From Catenulispora pinisilvae (lineage in GTDB: Bacteria > Actinomycetota > Actinomycetes > Streptomycetales > Catenulisporaceae): DNA of 64,000 nucleotides. Made by a program: the position numbers and the translations under genes. The notes beneath the pieces were generated by a model, which made no database searches, was not told the origin of the DNA, and worked only from the letters and a program-made list of their open reading frames with translations. Within the stretch, counting starts at the first letter, position 1. Each line of letters begins with the position of its first letter. Below are positions 7,794 to 16,595 of this stretch, piece by piece. Location: positions 3 through 64,002 of the forward strand of contig NZ_JAAFZA010000001.1 of the NCBI RefSeq assembly GCF_015356865.1. The letters run 5' to 3'.

Positions 7794-9247
7794 CGGAGTG
7801 CGGGGATCCCGTTGTCGGTGGTCGGCTCGGCCGGCTCGGTCAGCCGGGCCGCGGTGCGCTCGGCCGTCGCAGCCGCGCGCTTACCGGTCGTGAGCATACC
7901 TAGTACGAACACTGTGAGGCCGCAGCCGAACAGCAGCCACCAGCCCGCGTGGCTGGCGGCCGGCAGCCCGGTGCGGGCCGGACCGGTGGCCCGGGCCACG
8001 ACCACGGAACCGATGATCGCCACGCCGAGTGTCTGCCCGACCTGGCGGCTGGTGGAGGCCACCGCCGCGGCGACCCCGGCCTGGGTCCGCGGCATGCCGG
8101 ACACCGCGGTGTTGGTGATCGGCGGGTTCAGGACGCCGAAGCCCAGGCCCAGGACGGCGTAGGAGGCGAGCAGCAGTGCCAAGGGCGTGGTGGCCGTGAG
8201 CCCGGTCAGCATCAGGGCGCTGAGAGCCAGCAGCAGGCCGGCGGCGATCAGCGGCACCCGCGGTCCGTGGTTGGCCACCCACCGGCCCGAGCGCGGTCCG
8301 GCGATGATGCTGGCCACGGCGATCGGCAGGGTGAGCAGACCGGCCTTCAGCGCGCTGTACCCGAGCGCGTCCTGGAGATACAGGGTGTTCATGAACAGGA
8401 ATCCGCCCAGTGCCAGGAACCCGGAGACCGCCATCAACGTGGCGCCGGAGAACGGCAGGCTCCCGAAGAACCGGGGGTCGATCAGCGGCTGCTCGCGGCG
8501 CAGTTCGTAGGCCACGAACCCGGCCGCGGCCGCGATCGCCACGAGGAACACCACGACGGTCTGGGCCGAGAGCCAACCGGCGCGCGGCGCCTCGATGATC
8601 GCGTAGGTGATGCCGGCCAGGAACACGATGCCCAGCCACTGCCCGACCGGGTCGAAACGGCGGGCCGTCGGCGCCTTGGACTCCGGCACGAAGGCCCGGG
8701 TCAGGACCACGGCCGCCACTCCGACCGGCACGTTCACCCAGAAGATGGACCGCCAGCTGAAGGCGCTCAGCAGCAGGCCGCCGACCACCGGGCCGAGCGC
8801 CATGCTCACCCCGAAGGCCGCCGACCACAGGCCTATCGCCTTGGCCCGGTCCTTGGCGTCGGTGAAGACGTTGGTGATGATCGACATCGCGACCGGGTTC
8901 ATCATCGCGCCGCCGACGCCCTGCAGGGCCCGGGCCCCGACCAGCGCCCCGAGGTTCGGGGCCAGCGCGCACAGCGCGGAGCCGACGACGAACAGCGAGG
9001 TCCCGGACATGAACACCTTGCGCCGGCCGAACCGGTCGCCGAGCGAACCGGCCAGGATCAGCCCCGAGGCCAGGGTGAGCGTGTACGCGTCGATGGTCCA
9101 TTGCAGCCCGGAGACCGGGGCCTTCAGATCTCGCTGGATCGAGGGCAGGGCCACGTTCACAGCGGTGTTGTCGATGCCGACGATGAACAAGCTCATGCAG
9201 CAGATCGCCAGGATGAGATAACGACGGCTGTTCGCGCTCTCGGGCAC
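7790..9247 (-). CDS. MFS drug/proton antiporter, DHA2 (EmrB/QacA) type
   Basis: A 485-residue exporter with about 14 membrane helices. Motif A is [10 protein letters not shown] after helix 2 and motif C is [10 protein letters not shown] in helix 5; an acidic residue in helix 1 ([15 protein letters not shown]) fits the DHA2 family, which exports drugs and dyes using the proton gradient. The start is GTG at 9247, with GGGGAGG four bases upstream; the open frame upstream (to 9298) covers the operator region and is rejected. It leads the MFS-marR operon and is divergent from rimO. Confidence 0.88.
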   Translation of the reverse strand: MPESANSRRYLILAICCMSLFIVGIDNTAVNVALPSIQRDLKAPVSGLQWTIDAYTLTLASGLILAGSLGDRFGRRKVFMSGTSLFVVGSALCALAPNLGALVGARALQGVGGAMMNPVAMSIITNVFTDAKDRAKAIGLWSAAFGVSMALGPVVGGLLLSAFSWRSIFWVNVPVGVAAVVLTRAFVPESKAPTARRFDPVGQWLGIVFLAGITYAIIEAPRAGWLSAQTVVVFLVAIAAAAGFVAYELRREQPLIDPRFFGSLPFSGATLMAVSGFLALGGFLFMNTLYLQDALGYSALKAGLLTLPIAVASIIAGPRSGRWVANHGPRVPLIAAGLLLALSALMLTGLTATTPLALLLASYAVLGLGFGVLNPPITNTAVSGMPRTQAGVAAAVASTSRQVGQTLGVAIIGSVVVARATGPARTGLPAASHAGWWLLFGCGLTVFVLGMLTTGKRAAATAERTAARLTEPAEPTTDNGIPALR

Positions 9248-9266
9248 GGTGCCTCCCCAAGAAAAG

Positions 9267-9308
9267 ATTGTGTCTACATAACCATTGTAAGCACACAACA
9301 GTTGTGTC
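9267..9308. promoter_or_regulatory. Probable MarR operator region between the MFS gene and rimO
   Basis: A perfect 7+1+7 palindrome ACACAAC-A-GTTGTGT at 9293-9307, plus another TTGTGTC half-site at 9268-9274. The AT-rich repeats sit immediately upstream of the MFS gene, the usual arrangement for MarR autoregulation. Confidence 0.6.
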
Positions 9309-9330
9309 TGGCCAACTATTTCGCGCGCTG

Positions 9331-9336
9331 TAGCCT
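9331..9336 (+). promoter_or_regulatory. -10 box (TAGCCT) of rimO, leaderless arrangement
   Basis: TAGCCT lies exactly 7 nt before the rimO ATG, identical in sequence and spacing to the box of ftsK. Confidence 0.5.
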
Positions 9337-9343
9337 GGTGGCC

Positions 9344-10933
9344 ATGTCCGGCACCGTGTCCCCAGCGACTCCCTCAGCGTCCCCGCGCCGCACCGTGGCC
9401 CTGGTCACGCTGGGCTGCGCCCGTAACGACGTGGACTCCGAGGAACTGGCCGGCCGGCTCGCCGCCGACGGCTGGGACCTGGTCGAGGACCCGAACGGGG
9501 CGGACATCGCGGTGGTCAACACCTGCGGGTTCGTCGAGGCCGCCAAGAAGGACTCGATCGACACGCTGATCGCGGCCGCCGACGCCAAGGACGAGGGAGC
9601 CGGTCCGAAGGCGGTCGTCGCCGTCGGCTGCCTGGCCGAGCGCTACGGCCAGCAGCTCGCCGAGGCACTGCCGGAGGCCGACGCGGTCCTGGGCTTCGAC
9701 GACTACCAGGACATCAGCTCGCGGCTGACCTCGATCCTGCACGGCGAGCGGCCGGTCTCGCACGTCCCTCGCGACCGCCGCACGCTGCTGCCGCTGACGC
9801 CGGTGGACCGGCAGGCGGCCAAGGGCGGTGTGGCGGTGCCCGGGCACGGTGACCTCGACGTCGCTTCCGATGCCGATGCCCGTTTCGGCGAGGCCGCGGC
9901 GGGTTCGGCGACCGCCGCCGCCGAGCGCCCCGACGACCCGACCCTGTCCCCGGTCGCCCCGCCGACCCGCCGGGTCCTGCGCCGCCGCCTCGACAACGGC
10001 CCCTCGGCCCCGCTCAAGCTGGCCTCCGGCTGCGACCGTCGCTGCTCGTTCTGCGCGATCCCGGCCTTCCGCGGCTCCTACCTGTCCCGCCGCCCGCACG
10101 ACATCCTCGACGAGGCCCGCTGGCTGGCCGGGCAGGGCGTGCGCGAGCTGGTCCTGGTCTCGGAGAACTCCACTTCCTACGGCAAGGACCTCGGCGACCT
10201 CAAGCTCCTTGAGACATTGCTGCCCGAGCTGGCCGGCATCGACGGCGTGGACTGGCTCCGGGTCAGCTACCTCCAGCCGGCCGAGATGCGCCCGACGCTG
10301 ATCGACGTGATGTCCTCGACCGCGGGCGTCGTGCCCTACTTCGACCTCTCCTTCCAGCACTCGGCCCCCGGCCTGCTGCGCCGGATGCGCCGGTTCGGCG
10401 GGACCGAGTCGTTCCTGGAGCTGCTGGAGACCATCCGCACCCGGGTCCCGCACGCCGGTGTCCGCTCCAACTTCATCGTCGGCTTCCCGGGCGAGACCGC
10501 GGCGGACTTCGAGGAGCTGGAGACCTTCCTCGCCCAGGCCCGGCTGGACGCGATCGGCGTGTTCGGGTACTCCGACGAGGACGGCACCGAGGCCGCCGGC
10601 TACGAGGACAAGCTGGACGAGGACGAGATCGGCGAGCGGGTCGCGCACCTGACCAGCGTGGCCGAGGAGCTGACCGCGCAGCGCGCCGAGGACCGGATCG
10701 GCGAGCGCATCGACGTGCTCGTGGAATCCGTGGCGCACGACGGTGTGGCCGAGGGCCGCGCGGCGTTCCAGGGCCCGGAGGTCGACGGCTCGGTCATGCT
10801 GGTGCCGGCCCTGGAGCCGGGTGTGCCCACGGTCGAACTCGTCCCCGGCGTGATCGTGCCGGCGAAGGTGGTGGGTAGTGAGGGGGTGGATCTGCACGCG
10901 GTGGCGATCACTCCCCTAAGCTTGGTCGGGTGA
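9344..10933 (+). CDS. rimO: Ribosomal protein S12 methylthiotransferase RimO
   Basis: A 529-residue radical-SAM enzyme that adds a methylthio group to the conserved aspartate of ribosomal protein S12. The N-terminal UPF0004 domain carries the three auxiliary-cluster cysteines C25 (TLGCARN), C61 (NTCGF) and C96 (VGCLAERY). The radical-SAM motif CDRRCSFC gives C230, C234 and C237. A C-terminal TRAM-like domain follows. The ~75-residue low-complexity segment before the radical-SAM motif (about 140-212) looks like a lineage insertion. The ATG at 9344 is 7 nt after a TAGCCT box. The stop overlaps the pgsA start (GTGA), making rimO-pgsA-cinA one transcription unit. Confidence 0.96.
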   Translation: MSGTVSPATPSASPRRTVALVTLGCARNDVDSEELAGRLAADGWDLVEDPNGADIAVVNTCGFVEAAKKDSIDTLIAAADAKDEGAGPKAVVAVGCLAERYGQQLAEALPEADAVLGFDDYQDISSRLTSILHGERPVSHVPRDRRTLLPLTPVDRQAAKGGVAVPGHGDLDVASDADARFGEAAAGSATAAAERPDDPTLSPVAPPTRRVLRRRLDNGPSAPLKLASGCDRRCSFCAIPAFRGSYLSRRPHDILDEARWLAGQGVRELVLVSENSTSYGKDLGDLKLLETLLPELAGIDGVDWLRVSYLQPAEMRPTLIDVMSSTAGVVPYFDLSFQHSAPGLLRRMRRFGGTESFLELLETIRTRVPHAGVRSNFIVGFPGETAADFEELETFLAQARLDAIGVFGYSDEDGTEAAGYEDKLDEDEIGERVAHLTSVAEELTAQRAEDRIGERIDVLVESVAHDGVAEGRAAFQGPEVDGSVMLVPALEPGVPTVELVPGVIVPAKVVGSEGVDLHAVAITPLSLVG

Positions 10934-11538
10934 AGCCCGCCCTCCCAGACCCGCTGACGCTTGAGGCGTCCCCGGCGGGTCTGTGGAATATGGCCAACAT
11001 CCTGACAATGGTCCGGCTGCTGCTGGTGCCGTTCTTCGGCTTCCTGCTCGCCCACGACCACGGCCGCTCGGCCGCCTGGCGCGGTATGGCCTGCGCGGTG
11101 TTCGTGGTCGCCAACATCACCGACACCCTGGACGGCAAGGTCGCCCGGGCCCGCAACCTGGTCACCGACTTCGGCAAGATCGCCGACCCGATCGCCGACA
11201 AGGCCCTGATGGGCACCGCCCTGGTGATCCTCAGCGCGCTCGGCGAGCTGAACTGGTGGGTCACGACCGTGATACTGGCTCGCGAGCTGGGCATCACGCT
11301 GCTCCGCTTCTGGGTGCTGAAGTACGGCGTGATCGCGGCCAGCCAGGGCGGCAAACTGAAGACCTTCCTACAGGGCTTTGCGATCCTCTTCTACCTGATC
11401 CCGACCTCGGCTACCTGGTGGCACTGGGTCAGCGTGGTGACGATGGCCGCCGCACTGGTGCTGACCGTGGCGACCGGTGCGGACTACGTCGCCCGGGCGG
11501 TGCGGCTGCGGGTGAGCGGGCAGAAGCGCGATGGCTGA
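10930..11538 (+). CDS. pgsA: CDP-diacylglycerol-glycerol-3-phosphate 3-phosphatidyltransferase
   Basis: A 202-residue integral membrane enzyme that makes phosphatidylglycerol phosphate from CDP-diacylglycerol and glycerol 3-phosphate. The full CDP-alcohol phosphatidyltransferase motif D-x2-D-G-x2-A-R-x8-G-x3-D-x3-D is present (D65, D68, G69, A72, R73, G82, D86, D90). About five further hydrophobic helices follow. The GTG start overlaps the rimO stop (GTGA); an internal ATG 20 codons later is an alternative. The 3' end overlaps cinA by eight bases. Assignment to PgsA rather than another CDP-alcohol transferase rests on this context. Confidence 0.93.
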   Translation: MKPALPDPLTLEASPAGLWNMANILTMVRLLLVPFFGFLLAHDHGRSAAWRGMACAVFVVANITDTLDGKVARARNLVTDFGKIADPIADKALMGTALVILSALGELNWWVTTVILARELGITLLRFWVLKYGVIAASQGGKLKTFLQGFAILFYLIPTSATWWHWVSVVTMAAALVLTVATGADYVARAVRLRVSGQKRDG

Positions 11539-12052
11539 CGACGGCGTCGACACCGACAGCGGTACCGATACCGATACCGATACCGCGGGCCGGATCGCGG
11601 AACTCGCGCGCAAGGTGGTCCTGGACGGGACGGCCCGCGGGCACACCGTCGCGGTCGCCGAATCCCTGACCGGCGGGTTGGTAGCCGCCGCGATCACCTC
11701 GGTGCCGGGTGCTTCGGCGGTGTTCCGCGGCTCGGTGACCGCGTACGCCACTGAGATCAAGGCCTCGGTGCTCGGCGTGGACGCCGACCTGCTGGCCCGG
11801 GCCGGCGCGGTGGATCCCGAGGTGGCGCGGCAGATGGCCGCCGGCGTCCGACGACTGCTCGGGGCGACCATCGGCCTGGCCACGACCGGTGTGGCCGGTC
11901 CCACCGAACAGGACGGCAAACCGGTCGGGCTGGTCTACATCGGCTATGACGGTCCCGCGGGTCCGATCGCCAGGGAGCTGCGGCTGGAAGGCGACCGCGA
12001 AGCGATTCGTGCGCAGACCGTGGCGCAGGCGCTCGCTCTGGTCTTCAGCTAG
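11531..12052 (+). CDS. cinA: CinA C-terminal-domain protein (nicotinamide-nucleotide amidohydrolase)
   Basis: A 173-residue single-domain CinA/PncC-type protein that deamidates nicotinamide mononucleotide in NAD recycling. Family signatures are VAVAESLTGGLVAAAITSVP, FRGSVTAYATEIKASVLGV, AGAVDPEVARQMAAGVR, and GVAGPTEQDGKPVGLVYIG. It lacks the N-terminal domain of full-length CinA, as is usual for this locus. The first ~20 residues are low complexity (DTDSGTDTDTDTAG), encoded by a hexanucleotide repeat of ACCGAT. It overlaps pgsA by eight bases. Its TAG stop begins a 14-nt tandem duplication. Confidence 0.93.
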   Translation: MADDGVDTDSGTDTDTDTAGRIAELARKVVLDGTARGHTVAVAESLTGGLVAAAITSVPGASAVFRGSVTAYATEIKASVLGVDADLLARAGAVDPEVARQMAAGVRRLLGATIGLATTGVAGPTEQDGKPVGLVYIGYDGPAGPIARELRLEGDREAIRAQTVAQALALVFS

Positions 12053-12077
12053 GCGACTTCGGGTAGGCGCTTTCGGG
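12050..12077 (+). repeat. Tandem 14-nt duplication starting at the cinA stop codon
   Basis: TAGGCGACTTCGGG (12050-12063) is followed by TAGGCGCTTTCGGG (12064-12077), and a third decayed copy (CGCGCTCGTTTTCGGG) follows. The first three bases are the cinA stop. Confidence 0.7.
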
Positions 12078-12103
12078 CGCGCTCGTTTTCGGGTGTGCTT
12101 GGT

Positions 12104-12859
12104 TCAGCCTGCTTCGGGCGCGCTTGTTTCAGGCCCGCTCGCCCGAAACCCAAGGACTCGAGCCACGCCGAACAACGCGGCGCCGCACAATGCGTATGAC
12201 CCCAGCACGTCCGACACCCAGTGGTAGTCCATCCACACCAGCGAGAAGCCCACGGCCAGCGCCCACAGGGTCATCGCGGTGGCGATCGCGATGCGCGCTC
12301 GGTGCCCGGTGAACACGTAGGCCAGGATCAGCGCCGCGGTGCCGTATCCCAGCATCGTGTTGCCGGTGTGGCCGGACGGGAAGTAGCCGAGGCCGCCGGA
12401 CAGCGCGTTGCCGGCCATGCTGGGGCCCGGCCGGTCGCCGATCGCCTTCAGGACCAGGACGATCAGCAGCGCCGCGTAGCCGGCCGCCATCGCGAGGACC
12501 GGTCGCCAGCTGCGCGTGACCGCCGCCGCACCGAGGCCGACCACCGCCAGCCCCGTCATCGGCACCTGGATCTGGAAGGGGATGCCGGGGACGGTGACGC
12601 CGCCGCCGAGGTCGGCGATGGCCTTGAACACCGGCCAGCGGTGCTTGCCGTCCGTCGCGTGCGAGACGTTCTGGATGTGGTCGCGGGCCCAGACATCGAA
12701 GGAGGTCAGGAAGGTCGGCCTGGCCAGCACCAGGATCCACAGCACCAGGAAGACGCCGAGCAGGATCAGCGGGATCCGGGCCCGCGGCCGCCGCAGCGAC
12801 TCCCACCGGCGGCCGGCCTGCTGGTCCTGGTCGGCGACCTCGATCCGCACGTCACTCAT
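12104..12859 (-). CDS. PAP2-family membrane protein with degenerate catalytic motifs
   Basis: A 251-residue membrane protein with about six helices. It matches the type-2 phosphatidate phosphatase fold: motif 1 KAIGDRPGPS (K138), motif 2 PSGH (161-164) and motif 3 SLVWMDYHWVSD (H213, D217). Family members hydrolyse lipid phosphates or diphosphates at the outer membrane face. In the usual motifs (K-x6-R-P and S-R-x5-H-x3-D) the motif-1 second arginine is Gly here and the motif-3 arginine is Leu207, so two phosphate-binding arginines are missing. The start was taken at the ATG at 12859; one six codons earlier is possible. Divergent from the SDR gene, 42 nt apart. Confidence 0.82.
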   Translation of the reverse strand: MSDVRIEVADQDQQAGRRWESLRRPRARIPLILLGVFLVLWILVLARPTFLTSFDVWARDHIQNVSHATDGKHRWPVFKAIADLGGGVTVPGIPFQIQVPMTGLAVVGLGAAAVTRSWRPVLAMAAGYAALLIVLVLKAIGDRPGPSMAGNALSGGLGYFPSGHTGNTMLGYGTAALILAYVFTGHRARIAIATAMTLWALAVGFSLVWMDYHWVSDVLGSYALCGAALFGVARVLGFRASGPETSAPEAG

Positions 12860-12888
12860 CACCGCCCACTTTCGCATACCGAACCGGC

Positions 12889-12894
12889 TACCGT
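12889..12894 (+). promoter_or_regulatory. -10 box (TACCGT) of the SDR gene at 12902
   Basis: TACCGT ends exactly 7 nt before the ATG at 12902, consistent with a leaderless transcript. Confidence 0.45.
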
Positions 12895-12901
12895 GCCAGC
12901 T

Positions 12902-13639
12902 ATGGAACGCGTCACCATCATCACCGGCGGCGGCCGGGGCATCGGCCGCGCCACCGTGCTGCGCCTGGCCGGCGACGGCCACGACATCGCCTTCAGCTAC
13001 CTCAGCGACGACAGCGCGGCGAAGGCGACCGCGGACGAGGTCCGCGAGCTCGGCCGGAACTGCGTCGCGGTCAAGATGGACACCACCGACGAGGCCGACG
13101 TGGACCGGCTCTTCGACACCGCGATCGGCGAACTCGGCGGGCTGACCGGGCTGGTCAACAACGCCGGCGTGACCGGCCCGCTGACCCGCCTGGTCGACGC
13201 CGATCCGGCCGACATCCGGCGGGTGGTCGACGTGAACGTGGTCGGCTACCTGCTGTGCTGCCGGCGGGCGGCCATGGAGATGGCCGCTCGCGGCGGCGGT
13301 GCGATCGTCAACGTCTCCTCCGGCGCCGCGACGCTCGGTTCGCCGAACGACTATGTGCACTACGCCGGGGCCAAGGCCGCCATCGACTCGTTCACCGTGG
13401 GGCTGTCGAAGGAACTCGGGCCGGACGGCATCAGGGTGAACTCGGTCCAGGCCGGTCTCGTCCGGACCCGCATCCACGCCGATATGGGCGACGCGGAGCG
13501 CGCGGAGCGGCGCGGCGCGCTGCTCCCGCTCGGCCGTGCCGGGGAGCCGGACGAGATCGCGGCGGCGATCGCGTGGCTGCTCAGTGACGACGCCAGCTAT
13601 GCCACCGGCGCGGTGCTGCGCGTGGCCGGCGGGTTGTAG
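12902..13639 (+). CDS. Short-chain dehydrogenase/reductase
   Basis: A 245-residue classical SDR. The Rossmann motif TGGGRGIG is at 8-15, NNAG near residue 80, the catalytic Ser in VNVSSGAA and the YxxxK pair in YVHYAGAKAAIDS; the C-terminal region ends with the typical GAVLRVAGGL. An arginine after the glycine motif and a Ser/Asp-rich strand 2 end (FSYLSDD) suggest NADP(H) over NAD(H), though this is only an inference. The substrate is unknown. It is divergent from the PAP2 gene and convergent with the response regulator. Confidence 0.88.
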   Translation: MERVTIITGGGRGIGRATVLRLAGDGHDIAFSYLSDDSAAKATADEVRELGRNCVAVKMDTTDEADVDRLFDTAIGELGGLTGLVNNAGVTGPLTRLVDADPADIRRVVDVNVVGYLLCCRRAAMEMAARGGGAIVNVSSGAATLGSPNDYVHYAGAKAAIDSFTVGLSKELGPDGIRVNSVQAGLVRTRIHADMGDAERAERRGALLPLGRAGEPDEIAAAIAWLLSDDASYATGAVLRVAGGL

Positions 13640-13676
13640 GCGGTTTCGGCGGCGGTGGCGTGGTGCGGGCGCTCTC

Positions 13677-14342
13677 TTAACCGGCCCGCACGGCGCCGCC
13701 CTCGTAGGCCCGGATGACCAGCTGGGCCCGATCCCTCGCCTCGAGCTTCGCCAGCAGCGCCGACATGTGGGTCTTGACCGTGGACATCGAGACGAAGAGT
13801 TTCGCGCAGATCTCGGTGTTGGACAGCCCTTGTGCGACGAGGATCAGGACTTCCAGTTCGCGAGCAGTCAGGCCGTCGAGCTCGGCGTCCGGCATCGTCG
13901 TCGTGCGGTTCGGTGCGGTGCGTCCCCGGACGAATTCCGTGATCAGCCGCCGGGTCGCGGCCGGGGTCAGCAGCGCCTCGCCGCCGCGGATCACCTCGAT
14001 CGCCTTGATCAGGTCGGCCGGCGGCGAGTCCTTGAGCAGGAAGCCGCTGGCCCCGGCGAGCAGGCCCTCGTAGACGTACTCGTCGAGGTCGAACGTGGTC
14101 AAGATCAATACCCTGATGCCCTCGGCGGCCGCGGTGATCCGGCGGGTGGCCTCGATCCCGTCCAGCACTGGCATCCGGACGTCCATCAGGACCAGGTCCG
14201 GACGCAGCCGGGCGGCCAGCCGCACGGCCTGCGCGCCGTCCGCGGCCTCGCCGACGACCTCGCAGCCGTCGTAGCCGTTGACCAGGGCCCGCAGCGATGC
14301 CCGGAGCAGGGCCTGGTCGTCGGCGAGCAGGATGCGGCTCAT
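13677..14342 (-). CDS. NarL/FixJ-family response regulator
   Basis: A 221-residue two-domain response regulator. The receiver domain has the acidic pair D8-D9, the phosphorylation site D54 (DLVLMDVRMP), T83-T84 and K106 (FLLKD). The C-terminal LuxR-type HTH is at about 153-210 (LTARELEVLILVAQGLSNTE, then STVKTHMSALLAKL). Its ATG overlaps the kinase stop (ATGA), so kinase and regulator are coupled. The divergent ABC exporter is the likely target, because DesK/NarL-type pairs commonly control an adjacent ABC transporter (inference). Confidence 0.93.
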   Translation of the reverse strand: MSRILLADDQALLRASLRALVNGYDGCEVVGEAADGAQAVRLAARLRPDLVLMDVRMPVLDGIEATRRITAAAEGIRVLILTTFDLDEYVYEGLLAGASGFLLKDSPPADLIKAIEVIRGGEALLTPAATRRLITEFVRGRTAPNRTTTMPDAELDGLTARELEVLILVAQGLSNTEICAKLFVSMSTVKTHMSALLAKLEARDRAQLVIRAYEGGAVRAG

Positions 14343-15559
14343 ACCGGGAACCTCGCCGCCACCACGAATCCGCCGTCGGCCGCGGATCCGGCCGAGAACG
14401 TGCCGCCGAACAGTTCGGTGCGCTCGGCCATGCCGCGCAGGCCGTGGCCGGGCGGGCCCGCGGGCGCGGGCGGCAGGCTGTCCGGCGGTGGGGGATTGGC
14501 GACGGTGACCGCCACCTCGTGCGGCTCGAAGCGCAGGAGCACCGAGCCGGAGGTGGTTCGCGCGTGGCGCAGGATGTTGGTCAGGGACTCCTGCACGATC
14601 CGATACACGGCCAGGCCGACCGCCGCGGGGATGGTTCGGCGCTCGCCCTCCTCCCGGAGGCTGATCCGCAATCCGGCTTGTGTGGCCTGGGAGATGAGGG
14701 TGCCGATGTCGACGAGATCCGGCACCGGCGCCCGGTCTGGCGACGATGCCTCGTCAGCGTCCGAGGCCGCGGGCGGTTTGCTGCGCAGCACTCCGAGCAG
14801 TCGCCGCATGTCGATCATGGCTGTCCGGCCGGTCTCCTCGATCGCCGTCAACGTTGTGCGCATCTGATCGGCTTCGTGTTCGCGGAACACGGCGACCCCG
14901 GCCTGCACGGTGATCAGGCTGAGCGCGTGCGCGACGACGTCGTGCAGTTCCCGGGCGATCCGCAGTCGTTCCTGGGCCATCCGGGAGGTGACTTCGGCCT
15001 CGATCTTGGCGGTGTGCTCGGCGGCCATCGCTTCCCGGTGCTGCCGCTGCTGGCGGACGACGTAGCCGGTCAGGGCCGGTCCGACGCCGATCGTGACCGC
15101 GCTGAGCACCGTGACCGACGGCGGGTAGTGCAGGCCGGACAGGATCGCCAGGGCCGCCGCCAGGACCCCGGCGGAGGCCAGCGTGACGACGCGGCCGGAG
15201 CAGGAGGTCGCGACCGTGTAGAGCGCGAACATCATCGCGAACGGCCCGTAGGCGTTGTAGGGCGGCGCGGAGGAGGCCAGGGTGACGGTCGCGGCGGTGA
15301 GCAGCAGCCAGACGGCCAGCGGGAAGCGGCGGCGGGCCAGGAATGCCAGCGTGACGCCGAGGACCAGCAGCGACAACCACGGGTTCTGATGGGCCGGGCC
15401 GGATGTGGCCGGGCGGGGCCGGCCGACCGGTATCAGGATCAGCAGCACCACCACCGTGTCCAGCGCCACCCAGTGCCACGGCCGCATCCGCGCGAGGAGC
15501 CGGGCGCCTTCGGGCGTCCGGCTCGGCGGAGGCGCGGGGCGCGCCGCGAGGTCGGCCAT
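14339..15559 (-). CDS. HisKA_3 sensor histidine kinase
   Basis: A 406-residue membrane sensor kinase of the NarX/DesK subclass. An Arg/Pro-rich N-terminus precedes about five or six membrane helices (roughly 30-165) with little extracytoplasmic loop, suggesting that it senses the membrane or its partner transporter. The H-box RIARELHDVVAHALSL carries the phospho-accepting His at about 207, and the HATPase domain has an N-box (VQESLTNILRHA) and a G-box (GHGLRGMAER). The start at 15559 is supported by a TACCGT box six bases upstream. Paired with the response regulator and divergent from the ABC exporter. Confidence 0.92.
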   Translation of the reverse strand: MADLAARPAPPPSRTPEGARLLARMRPWHWVALDTVVVLLILIPVGRPRPATSGPAHQNPWLSLLVLGVTLAFLARRRFPLAVWLLLTAATVTLASSAPPYNAYGPFAMMFALYTVATSCSGRVVTLASAGVLAAALAILSGLHYPPSVTVLSAVTIGVGPALTGYVVRQQRQHREAMAAEHTAKIEAEVTSRMAQERLRIARELHDVVAHALSLITVQAGVAVFREHEADQMRTTLTAIEETGRTAMIDMRRLLGVLRSKPPAASDADEASSPDRAPVPDLVDIGTLISQATQAGLRISLREEGERRTIPAAVGLAVYRIVQESLTNILRHARTTSGSVLLRFEPHEVAVTVANPPPPDSLPPAPAGPPGHGLRGMAERTELFGGTFSAGSAADGGFVVAARFPV

Positions 15560-15565
15560 GAGCCG

Positions 15566-15571
15566 ACGGTA
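15566..15571 (-). promoter_or_regulatory. -10 box (TACCGT) of the sensor kinase operon
   Basis: On the minus strand TACCGT ends six bases before the ATG at 15559, favouring that start over upstream in-frame codons. Confidence 0.45.
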
Positions 15572-15686
15572 AGCCCGTGGACGTGCGGTGATCAACGGAA
15601 ACCGGGAAAACCATACCGGGGTAGGAGACACGAGACCGGACCCTGCTCCGATGCGCACCCCACCAGCTCTTTGCGATCGTAAAGAC

Positions 15687-16595
15687 ATGATCGAAATCGA
15701 GGACCTGAGCAAACGCTACGGCGACCGATACGCCGTGCGTGACCTGACGTTCAGCGTGTTTCCGGGCCGGGTGACCGGCTTCCTCGGGCCGAACGGCTCG
15801 GGGAAGTCCACCACGATGCGCGCCGTCCTCGGCCTGGACCTGCCGACCGCCGGCCGGATCCGGGTCGACGGCCGGCCCTACGCCGTGCTGGAACGGCCGC
15901 TGACCCACGTCGGCATGCTGCTCGACGCCGGGGGAGTGCACCCCGGCCGCAGTGCCCGGCAGCACCTGCGCGCGGTGGCCGCGGCCGGCAGGCTCCCGGC
16001 CCGCCGGGTGGACGAGGTGCTGGCCCGGGTCGGCCTGACCGACGTGGCCGGGCGCCGGGCCGGCGAGTTCAGCCTGGGCATGCGGCAGCGGCTGGGGATC
16101 GCGACCGCGCTGCTCGGCGATCCGGGAATCCTGTTGCTCGACGAGCCGGTCAACGGGCTGGACCCGGAGGGCGTCCGGTGGATCAGGGACCTGATGAAGG
16201 GGTTGGCCGCCGAGGGGCGCACGGTGTTCGTCTCCAGCCACCTGATGAGCGAGATGGAGAACACCGCTGACCACCTGGTGGTGATCGGGCGGGGACGGTT
16301 GATCGCGGACATCCCGGCACGCGAGCTGATCGAGCGGTACAGCGACGGATTCCTGAGCGTGCGCACGGCTGATCCCGGTCGACTGATCACAGTCCTGGCC
16401 GCGGCCGGGGGACAGGTGACGCCGGAAGGTGTGGACACCATACGGGTGGACGGCCTGTCGGGGGATGCCGTGGCTCGGTTGGCGCACCAGGCCGGAGTGC
16501 TGGTGCTGGAGGTAGCGCGGCATGCGACCTCGCTAGAGGACGCCTATCTGCGGCTGACCGATGCCGCGGTCGAGTATCGGGGGGTGCCGGCATGA
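15687..16595 (+). CDS. ABC exporter ATP-binding subunit
   Basis: A 302-residue ABC ATPase of the DrrA/CcmA exporter class. Walker A is GPNGSGKST (about 37-45), the signature is FSLGMRQRLG in place of LSGGQ, Walker B is ILLLDEPVNGLDPEG and the switch His is in VSSHLMSEME. It powers the permease encoded next, whose ATG overlaps this stop (ATGA). The start at 15687 removes a spurious 33-codon extension. The gene is divergent from the two-component system, which probably controls it. Confidence 0.92.
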   Translation: MIEIEDLSKRYGDRYAVRDLTFSVFPGRVTGFLGPNGSGKSTTMRAVLGLDLPTAGRIRVDGRPYAVLERPLTHVGMLLDAGGVHPGRSARQHLRAVAAAGRLPARRVDEVLARVGLTDVAGRRAGEFSLGMRQRLGIATALLGDPGILLLDEPVNGLDPEGVRWIRDLMKGLAAEGRTVFVSSHLMSEMENTADHLVVIGRGRLIADIPARELIERYSDGFLSVRTADPGRLITVLAAAGGQVTPEGVDTIRVDGLSGDAVARLAHQAGVLVLEVARHATSLEDAYLRLTDAAVEYRGVPA

